From Bacteroidales bacterium (GTDB taxonomy: Bacteria > Bacteroidota > Bacteroidia > Bacteroidales > DTU049): a stretch of DNA of 8,312 bases. A program made the position numbers and the translations under genes. Location of the stretch: the NCBI GenBank assembly GCA_018056215.1, contig JAGPGB010000040.1, positions 1-8,312 of the forward strand, given 5' to 3'. Positions 1 to 5,905 of the stretch are shown one piece after another. The notes beneath the pieces are model-generated. The model saw only the letters and a program-made list of their open reading frames with translations. It was not told the DNA's origin and ran no database searches. The number at the start of each line of letters is the position of its first letter. The first letter of the stretch is position 1.

Positions 1-233
1 CTCTATCTGACAATTATTTAGTACATATAGAAAATTTCTTAAAAGCACTCCGTTCTTATGAACAAATCAAAATCATTACTAATGGTATGAGTACTCAAAT
101 TTTTGGTGAATATGATATCGTAATGAATATTTTAACTAAAGAAATTAAAAATGCTTTTTCTAATCCTGATTCCCTTTTTGTAATGAAAATCGCTAATGCT
201 TGTTTAGATAGCTATACTCCTCCTATTGATTAA
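1..233 (+). CDS. YkoF/MTH1187-like thiamine-binding domain protein, 3' part only
   Basis: This is a partial reading frame, open from the window edge (first full codon at base 3) to TAA at 231-233, giving 76 residues. The visible protein has the features I recall for small YkoF/MTH1187-superfamily proteins: an amphipathic helix near VHIENFLKAL, then the signature TNGMSTQIFGEYD with V-M-N-I-L-T following, and a last strand SLFVMKIANACLD. Family members are cytoplasmic ferredoxin-like-fold proteins; YkoF of Bacillus binds thiamine or hydroxymethylpyrimidine. The N-terminal strand, usually containing a Y-P-L motif, lies outside the window. The stop is 14 bases before the pnuC-like gene on the same strand, so the two are probably co-transcribed, which supports a role in thiamine salvage. 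Family assignment rests on remembered motifs. The specific ligand is inferred. Confidence 0.72.
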   Translation, partial: LSDNYLVHIENFLKALRSYEQIKIITNGMSTQIFGEYDIVMNILTKEIKNAFSNPDSLFVMKIANACLDSYTPPID

Positions 234-247
234 ATTTAAATTTTATT

Positions 248-844
248 TTGTTAAATTACATTTCCTTACATTGGTTTGAGATAATAGCAGCTACTTTAGG
301 TATTATCGCTATTTATTTCCAAATTAAAGTAAAACCATTCTATTGGATTATTAGTTTAGTGGTTTCTTCAATGTATATTGTTGTATACTTTTCAGCTAAA
401 TTATATGCAGATATGAGCATGCAATTTTATTATGTGGGCATGTCTATTTATGGATTATATGTTTGGCTTTCAGGGAATAATAATAGTGATAAAAAAACAA
501 TTCCTATTAGCAAAATAAAAAATTTTAAATCTTGGATAATAATTGTTTTAATTTCTGCTTTGTCATTTATTATAATTGGTTACATTCTTAAAAATTTTAC
601 TGATAGTAATGTCCCTTGGTGGGACTCTTTCACTACTTCTTTAAGTTTCGTAGCTACTTGGATGCTTGCTAGAAAAAAAATAGAGAATTGGCTTGTTTGG
701 ATTGTCGTTGACGCTACTAGTGTGGCTCTATATATTTATAAACAATTATATCCTACTACTATTTTATTTATTGTACTTACATTGTTAGCAATTGTTGGAT
801 ATTTTCAATGGAAGCGTGAATTGAGAACTTTAGAAAATAATTGA
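248..844 (+). CDS. pnuC: PnuC-family vitamin transporter, probably PnuT-like (thiamine)
   Basis: The 198-residue inner-membrane protein has about seven hydrophobic segments (roughly 9-27, 31-50, 52-75, 95-115, 124-141, 148-165, 168-188). PnuC-family features are visible: W33, Q59 with following YY, Y-G-L-Y-V-W around 68-73, PWWDS at 123-127, W138, then W148/W151 with D155, and G-Y-F-Q-W ending at 188. PnuC proteins carry vitamins by facilitated diffusion: PnuC nicotinamide riboside, PnuT thiamine, PnuX riboflavin. The upstream YkoF-like gene argues for thiamine; the protein sequence alone does not settle this. No ATG exists before the first membrane segment. The frame is open only from base 230, so the TTG at 248 (or ATT at 245) must be the start; the first in-frame ATG, M42, would delete two segments. 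No Shine-Dalgarno is visible. Confidence 0.88.
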   Translation: MLNYISLHWFEIIAATLGIIAIYFQIKVKPFYWIISLVVSSMYIVVYFSAKLYADMSMQFYYVGMSIYGLYVWLSGNNNSDKKTIPISKIKNFKSWIIIVLISALSFIIIGYILKNFTDSNVPWWDSFTTSLSFVATWMLARKKIENWLVWIVVDATSVALYIYKQLYPTTILFIVLTLLAIVGYFQWKRELRTLENN

Positions 845-970
845 ATGATTAGTGTAAAATCACTGAAAGATATTAACTATTAAATTTTAGGTTTATTATT
901 AAAATATGGTTTAATATTTTGATTTTGTTTTATCTTGAAATTCACAATTTATAAGTTATTGTAAAAACAA
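845..970. other. Convergent intergenic region without a recognised gene
   Basis: These 126 bases lie between the end of the pnuC-like gene and the hairpin that closes the leftward operon. They are very AT-rich, and I see no convincing reading frame, RNA gene or repeat. A four-base-stem hairpin (AGTG/CACT) near 851-864 lacks a following T tract and is probably chance. Confidence 0.6.
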
Positions 971-1003
971 AAAAGGGCTAATAAATATCTTATCAGCCCT
1001 TTT
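961..1003 (-). terminator. Rho-independent terminator of the leftward operon, possibly bidirectional
   Basis: A perfect nine-base stem pairs 971-979 (AAAAGGGCT) with 995-1003 (AGCCCTTTT). After one A-C mismatch it continues with four more pairs, 981-984 with 990-993, and a five-base loop. On the minus strand the stem is followed by a T-rich run broken by one G (bases 975 down to 963), the classic intrinsic terminator form. It starts about 22 bases after the stop of the peptide transporter gene. On the plus strand the stem ends in only four T, so termination of the pnuC transcript is plausible but weaker. Confidence 0.85.
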
Positions 1004-1024
1004 AAAATTAAATTTATACATTTA

Positions 1025-2839
1025 TTAGCTTGTTGCTTTTTCTAATCTTTTCATCAATGCAAAAATCAAAAGGCCAGAAATTACGCATACACATACAAAT
1101 ATTAACCATAATTGCCATAGTTCTACTCTCTCCCAAAAATAAGTACCAAGGAATAAAAGTTTATTGCCAACAGCTGTAGTTAATAACCAACCACCTTGCA
1201 TTAAACCTTGGAATCTCTTAGGTGCCACTTTTGATACGAATGATAAGCCCATAGGACTTAAGAATAATTCTGCTACAGTCAATGTTAAGTATGTAGAAAT
1301 TAACCAATATGGAGAAACTCTATTGTAATCAGTAATGCCTGATTGTGCTATATCACTTGGAGATGTTAAATTTGTTGAAGCGAATATCATAATGATATAG
1401 CCCAAAGCTGCTAAAAACATTCCCATACCAATTTTTCTAGGAGTAGAAGGTTCTTTACCTTTACTTCTTAACCAACTAAATAAACCATTTATAGGAAATG
1501 TTAATGCCACTATGAATAATGGATTAAAAGATTGGAAAAGTTCTGGAGCTATAGGTATCATTTTGCCAGCATTCAATTGATAAAAATAATAAGTTAAATA
1601 GCCAAAACCAATGAAAAATACTGCAGCAATTATTTTATTGAGTAATTTTTTTGAAGTAAATATCATTACTATACCAGAAATAGCTAAAATTATCGATAAT
1701 AGTGATTCCAAATTAAAGAATAATGCTGTGAAAGCACCTACTTCTTTGAAAATATAATCACGTGCAAAAAGTGTTAGTGTTAATCCATTCTGATGGAAAG
1801 ACATCCAGAAAAATATTACTACAAAAAATACTAAAACTAAAGAAGTAATTTTTGGTTTTTCTTCTGCAGTAGCCGATAAGATTATATATGTAATGAACCC
1901 ACCAAATAATGCAACAGCGAAACCTATATCAACGTTGCCCATTGCAAACCAAAATATTCCTAATAATACTACAAAAGATATGATAGCATAAATTAAATTT
2001 TTAATAGGAAATGACGCTGCTGGAGTAGTTTCTTTGTGTTCTTGAGCTTCTTTTGCTTTTTGCTCTTTTTGAATTTTCCTAGCATCTGGTAAGCTTTTTT
2101 GATAAAATATAAAGATTAATAATGAAATTATCATTGCTAATGCAGCTATTCCAAAGGCATAATTATAACCTCTAGAAAACACATCTATATACTGATGTGC
2201 AAAAGCAGATAAATCTGTAACTGGAGCACTAGATACGCTATTTGCAAGAGCATGGAATTTGTCTACATCTAAACTTTGTCCATTTATGTATGCATGGCAC
2301 ATGGAGGGTAGTGAAGCATCATGTACAAAACCATTGATTTTCAAAAACCAATTTCTCATACCTGTAGCAGCAAAAGGTGCAAAGAAAGCACCAATATTTA
2401 TTCCCATATAAAATAGTAAATAACCAGTATCTCGTAGAGGTTCATACTTTGGATCATCATATAGCTGACCAACAATAGCTTGTAAATTGCCTTTAAATAG
2501 ACCATTACCAAGAGCTATTACCATTAAACCAGTAATTGCTATTGCTAGTGTAGTACCAGGTATAGCCATCATTGCATAACCTAATAACATAACAATGAGA
2601 CCTAATAAAACTACTAATTTGTAACGTTTAGTAGAGTCTGCTATTATACCGCCTACTAATGCTAAAGCATAAATAGCAAAATAGAACCAGCTATATATAC
2701 TTCCTGCACTCTCCGCAGATAACCCAAATTTAGCTTGTAAAAATAAAACTAAAATGGCCATCATTGTATAAAAGCCAAATCGCTCTCCCATATTAGAGAA
2801 AAAAGCGATTACTAAACCTTTTGGATGATTTTTAAACAT
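1025..2839 (-). CDS. POT/PTR2-family proton-coupled di/tripeptide transporter
   Basis: The 604-residue polytopic inner-membrane protein of the major facilitator superfamily probably imports di- and tripeptides with protons. POT signatures are clear: GERFGFY at 18-24, GGIIAD at 63-68, the conserved lysine in GNGLFKGN (K116), the PTR2 motif FYMGINIGA at 143-151, FHQNG at 348-352, and AELFLSPMGLSF at 523-534 with the helix-10 glutamate E524. The usual ExxER of helix 1 reads N16-M-G-E19-R20, so the first glutamate is asparagine; I recall the same variant in other Bacteroidota members. The protein is longer than typical bacterial POTs (about 450-500) because of a roughly 60-residue soluble loop at 163-224 and a charged K/E-rich linker at 249-278. 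It follows lpxC/fabZ by 22 bases and precedes the operon terminator. Substrate range cannot be read from sequence. Confidence 0.93.
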   Translation of the reverse strand: MFKNHPKGLVIAFFSNMGERFGFYTMMAILVLFLQAKFGLSAESAGSIYSWFYFAIYALALVGGIIADSTKRYKLVVLLGLIVMLLGYAMMAIPGTTLAIAITGLMVIALGNGLFKGNLQAIVGQLYDDPKYEPLRDTGYLLFYMGINIGAFFAPFAATGMRNWFLKINGFVHDASLPSMCHAYINGQSLDVDKFHALANSVSSAPVTDLSAFAHQYIDVFSRGYNYAFGIAALAMIISLLIFIFYQKSLPDARKIQKEQKAKEAQEHKETTPAASFPIKNLIYAIISFVVLLGIFWFAMGNVDIGFAVALFGGFITYIILSATAEEKPKITSLVLVFFVVIFFWMSFHQNGLTLTLFARDYIFKEVGAFTALFFNLESLLSIILAISGIVMIFTSKKLLNKIIAAVFFIGFGYLTYYFYQLNAGKMIPIAPELFQSFNPLFIVALTFPINGLFSWLRSKGKEPSTPRKIGMGMFLAALGYIIMIFASTNLTSPSDIAQSGITDYNRVSPYWLISTYLTLTVAELFLSPMGLSFVSKVAPKRFQGLMQGGWLLTTAVGNKLLFLGTYFWERVELWQLWLIFVCVCVISGLLIFALMKRLEKATS

Positions 2840-2861
2840 ATATCTTGTTTTTTTGGTTTTT

Positions 2862-4268
2862 CTATAAATAAGGATTTTCCATTTTTACTATTTGTGCCAT
2901 CATCTCAGCCTCTGTTACCACTCTTTCGCCTACATATGCTTTGCCTTTCATATTTACTATTCCCCTTCTAATAGGTGAAGTTAATTCTAAATAAAATACT
3001 ACTGTATCGCCAGGTACTACTTTATGTCTAAACTTCACATCTTTGATAGAAAGAAAATAAGTAATATAATTCTCTGGATCAGGTAAATCAGATAATATTA
3101 GCATACCGCCTGTCTGAGCCATAGCTTCTACTAACAATACTCCTGGCATTACAGCTTCTTTGGGGAAATGTCCTAAAAAGTGAGCTTCATTATAAGTAAC
3201 ATTTTTTACTCCTATAATATAATTTTCTCCTTTTTCTATTATTTTATCCACTAATAAAAATGGATAACGATGTGGCATGAAACGTTTTATTGCTTCTATA
3301 TCAAAAACAGGTTCTTTATTTAAATCTAAATGTGATACAGGCGTGCTTTTAGCTTCTTTTTTAATATGTTCTCTGATAAGTTTAGCAAACTCAACATTTG
3401 ATCTATGTCCTGGCTTATTGGCAATCAAATGACCATTAAATCTATAACCAACAAGAGCTAAATCTCCTACAACATCTAATAATTTATGTCTAGCAGGCTC
3501 ATTAGCAAAATAAAAACCGGTATTATTTAGAATCCCTTTATCTATAATATTTACATTATGAATATTGAAATATTCTTTAAAATAATTTAATTTTTCGTCA
3601 GGTAAATCTTTATCTACTATCACTACACCACTATTCAGGTCTCCACCCTTAATGAGTCCATTTTGTATTAATTCTTCTATCTCTGATAAAAACACAAAAG
3701 TTCTAGAACGTGATATTTCTCGTTCGAAATCTTTCATATCATTTAATACAGCATATTGCGGAGGCAACACATCCTTATTATAGTCTATCATTATAGTTAA
3801 TTTATAGGTATCATGAGGCATCAGCCAATATTCTGAATCTTTTTCTTTATCATAAAATGATAAGCTTGATGTTATATTATAATATTTTCGTTCTGCATTT
3901 TGCTCAATTATTTCAGATTGTTTTTTAATAGCATCAATAAAGCCATATGAATTACCTTCTAGAATAGGTACTTCTTCATTATCCATTTCTATCAAAACAT
4001 TATCTATATCTAGTGCCATTAAAGCAGCTAACAAATGTTCTACTGTACGGATAGTAACACCATTATTAGTGAGAGTAGTACCACGTAAGGTATCTGAAGC
4101 ATAGTCTGCTAATGCTTTTATTGTATTATTATTTTCTATGTCTATTCTTTTAAAAACTATACCACTATTTTCAGTATTAGGTTTAAGTGATAAATGTACA
4201 TTTTTACCAATATGTACACCTTTCCCTTCTATAGTAACTTCATTTTTTAGTGTTTTTTGTTTTATCAT
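2862..4268 (-). CDS. lpxC/fabZ: Bifunctional LpxC deacetylase / FabZ dehydratase fusion
   Basis: The protein has 468 residues in two domains. Residues 1 to about 308 are LpxC, which removes the acetyl group from UDP-3-O-acyl-N-acetylglucosamine, the committed lipid A step. Its zinc and catalytic residues are present: E77-H78 in TVEHLL, H261 and D265 in RHKLLDVVGD, and H288 in KPGHRSN. The H78-H261 spacing is 24 residues longer than in E. coli LpxC, indicating an insertion; the D265-H288 spacing is unchanged. Residues about 320-468 are FabZ, the 3-hydroxyacyl-ACP dehydratase, with MPHRYPFLLVD at 331-341, catalytic H367 in LGHFP and E381 in VEAMAQ, 14 apart as expected. This fusion is characteristic of Bacteroidota and relatives. 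The ATG at 4268 gives the conserved LpxC N-terminus (KQKTLKNEVTIEGKGVHIG) and overlaps the end of lpxD by 29 bases, suggesting translational coupling. Both enzymes are cytosolic. Confidence 0.97.
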   Translation of the reverse strand: MIKQKTLKNEVTIEGKGVHIGKNVHLSLKPNTENSGIVFKRIDIENNNTIKALADYASDTLRGTTLTNNGVTIRTVEHLLAALMALDIDNVLIEMDNEEVPILEGNSYGFIDAIKKQSEIIEQNAERKYYNITSSLSFYDKEKDSEYWLMPHDTYKLTIMIDYNKDVLPPQYAVLNDMKDFEREISRSRTFVFLSEIEELIQNGLIKGGDLNSGVVIVDKDLPDEKLNYFKEYFNIHNVNIIDKGILNNTGFYFANEPARHKLLDVVGDLALVGYRFNGHLIANKPGHRSNVEFAKLIREHIKKEAKSTPVSHLDLNKEPVFDIEAIKRFMPHRYPFLLVDKIIEKGENYIIGVKNVTYNEAHFLGHFPKEAVMPGVLLVEAMAQTGGMLILSDLPDPENYITYFLSIKDVKFRHKVVPGDTVVFYLELTSPIRRGIVNMKGKAYVGERVVTEAEMMAQIVKMENPYL

Positions 4269-5304
4269 TTTTATAATTATTTGTTATGAGATTTTCTAAA
4301 TTATAAACTTTATTTCTTAGCTCTGCTAATTCTTTAAAAGCAATAAAATTTCTTTTAAATAATTTAGCATCCATTGCTGGTGATCCCATTAGCAGTTCAT
4401 TATCACCCACACTACTAGCTACACCAGACTGGGCAGCTACTTGATTGTTATTTTTTATATTTATATGCCCAGCTATACCCACTTGACCGCCAAACATATT
4501 ATGATCGCCAATTTTTGTAGAACCTGCTATACCGCATTGTGCAGCCATTGCATTGTTTTTGCCTACTTCTACATTATGAGCTATATGAATTAAATTATCT
4601 AATTTAGTACCTTGCTTAATTAGTGTAGATCCCACAGTAGATCTATCTATTGTTACATTAGCTCCTATTTCTACATTATTTTCTATTACTACATTACCAA
4701 TTTGTGGTATTTTTTGATAAGTATTATCGTTCATCGGTAAAAAGCCAAAACCATCAGAGCCTATAACAGTGCCAGAATGTATTATACAATTATCTCCCAC
4801 CCTACAATCATCTAATATCACTACTTGTGGATATATTAAACAATTTTTCCCAATATACACATTTTCACCTATATATACTTGCTCTCTTATAATAGTATCA
4901 TCTCCTATCGTAGCATTATCATTTACAATACTATAGTGCCCTATAGATACTTGCTTACCTATTTTAGCTTCTTTACTAATATATGCTAAATCAGATATTC
5001 CATTTTTTTTATTTTTTCTTTTTTCAGCATCTATAATATTTAAGATTTTTAGAAAAGAAAAATATGGATTTTCTACTCGAATAAGTGTAGTCTCTATAGG
5101 CTCACTCAAAACTATATCTTTAGAAACTATCAAAGCAGTAGCTTTAGTATCATAAATAAATTTTTCGAATTTAGAATCAAAAATAAAAGCTACCTCACCA
5201 TTTTGTGCATCTTCGATTCTATTAATATTATAAATTTCTAGGTACCCATCACCCTCTATCTCTCCATCTATTAGTTGTGCTAATTGATTAACTGATAGTT
5301 TCAT
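4240..5304 (-). CDS. lpxD: LpxD, UDP-3-O-acylglucosamine N-acyltransferase
   Basis: The 354-residue cytosolic trimeric enzyme adds a 3-hydroxyacyl chain from acyl-ACP to UDP-3-O-acylglucosamine, making UDP-2,3-diacylglucosamine for lipid A. Residues about 1-100 form the LpxD uridine-binding domain (SVNQLAQLIDGEIEGDG at the start, VAFIF at 38-42). From about 108 to 310 there is a left-handed beta helix of imperfect hexapeptide repeats (for example AKIGKQ, ATIGDD, VYIGEN, VEIGAN). The catalytic histidine corresponds to H243 in IHIAHNVEVG. GSDGFGF at 182-188 and AGSTKIGDH at 260-268 are typical. A C-terminal helix at about 318-342 ends in an Asn/Lys-rich tail (343-354) lying within the overlap with lpxC/fabZ. 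The length fits the family. It starts 18 bases after the DUF6580 gene, with an A/T-rich leader and no Shine-Dalgarno. Confidence 0.96.
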   Translation of the reverse strand: MKLSVNQLAQLIDGEIEGDGYLEIYNINRIEDAQNGEVAFIFDSKFEKFIYDTKATALIVSKDIVLSEPIETTLIRVENPYFSFLKILNIIDAEKRKNKKNGISDLAYISKEAKIGKQVSIGHYSIVNDNATIGDDTIIREQVYIGENVYIGKNCLIYPQVVILDDCRVGDNCIIHSGTVIGSDGFGFLPMNDNTYQKIPQIGNVVIENNVEIGANVTIDRSTVGSTLIKQGTKLDNLIHIAHNVEVGKNNAMAAQCGIAGSTKIGDHNMFGGQVGIAGHINIKNNNQVAAQSGVASSVGDNELLMGSPAMDAKLFKRNFIAFKELAELRNKVYNLENLITNNYKNDKTKNTKK

Positions 5305-5323
5305 ATTTAGTGAAAATTAAAAA

Positions 5324-5860
5324 TTAAATTTGTTTGTTTTGCATTTGAGCATTTGCTATTGGATTGATGACATAATGATAAATAGTAAATATGACAGATG
5401 AGAATAATAAAGTGCCTACAATCTCATATCTAAAAAATGGTATTGCCATAGTATAGCAATTTATCAATCCCTGCCAATTATAGCTGTACCAACCACCCAG
5501 CCATACACCAAAATTAGAAAGTATAAAAAATGTAACTGATGCAGTGATAGATGATAGGAATACATTAGAAACTTTAAGTTTTTTGATCATTTTAGCCCCT
5601 ATTAATGCTATAATGACAAAACTCAGATATGTAAATACCATAACTATCGGATCATATAATCCAATGATAAGATCGCTGATAAACAAAGTAATTATCGGAA
5701 AAGCCATCGCCAATTTTTTATTTTTGAAAACATAACCACTAAATAATGCCAAAGCTGCTACTGGGGTAAAATTGGGAATAAAATTAAAAAATCGATATGC
5801 TACCACCAATACTATTACTAAACACAATAATATAAAATGTAAAATATTATTTTTTCTCAT
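5324..5860 (-). CDS. DUF6580-type membrane protein, possible ECF-type S component relative
   Basis: The 178-residue inner-membrane protein has about five or six hydrophobic segments (near 5-22, 32-45, 50-69, 73-92, 101-122, 145-166). Motifs I associate with the DUF6580 group of Bacteroidota are present: NFTPVAALALFSG at 30-42, ISDLIIG at 61-67, SNFGVW at 115-120, and GLINCYTMAIPFF at 131-143. The compact all-helical layout and the SD...G and SNFG motifs resemble substrate-binding (S) subunits of ECF vitamin transporters, but no ECF ATPase or T subunit lies in the window. The function is therefore unknown and the transport idea is inference. It sits between the GT-C-like gene (45-base gap) and lpxD (18-base gap), so it is probably in the same operon. 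A possible promoter lies in the larger gap. The ATG at 5860 is the natural start before the first membrane segment. Confidence 0.75.
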   Translation of the reverse strand: MRKNNILHFILLCLVIVLVVAYRFFNFIPNFTPVAALALFSGYVFKNKKLAMAFPIITLFISDLIIGLYDPIVMVFTYLSFVIIALIGAKMIKKLKVSNVFLSSITASVTFFILSNFGVWLGGWYSYNWQGLINCYTMAIPFFRYEIVGTLLFSSVIFTIYHYVINPIANAQMQNKQI

Positions 5861-5870
5861 ATTTTTTTTG

Positions 5871-5878
5871 CAAACTTA
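5871..5878 (-). promoter_or_regulatory. Possible Bacteroidota-type -7 promoter box before the DUF6580 gene
   Basis: Read on the minus strand, these bases are TAAGTTTG, an exact fit to the Bacteroides -7 consensus TAnnTTTG. The box ends 10 bases before the ATG of the DUF6580 gene, so a transcript would have a very short leader. No good TTTG -33 element is found about 19-21 bases upstream, where the sequence is AATGGCT-like. This is a candidate internal promoter for DUF6580-lpxD-lpxC/fabZ, and such an eight-base match may be chance in AT-rich DNA. Confidence 0.3.
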
Positions 5879-5905
5879 TAAAAAAAATTTCATTTATTAG
5901 CCATT

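Noticed and set aside
1..247. TPP riboswitch upstream of the pnuC-like gene
   Set aside because: The visible upstream bases are coding sequence of the YkoF-like gene, with only 14 intergenic bases; any riboswitch would be outside the window.
851..864. Small hairpin AGTG/CACT after the pnuC-like stop as a terminator
   Set aside because: It has only four base pairs, no GC-rich extension and no T tract; the hairpin at 971-1003 is much stronger.
4300..5000. Repetitive look of the lpxD sequence as a DNA repeat array
   Set aside because: The pattern comes from hexapeptide repeats of the beta-helix protein; the DNA copies are too diverged to be a repeat element or CRISPR.
5544..5735. Plus-strand 63-codon open frame inside the DUF6580 gene
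   Set aside because: It is antisense to a well-supported membrane protein gene, has no recognisable motif and no space for its own signals.
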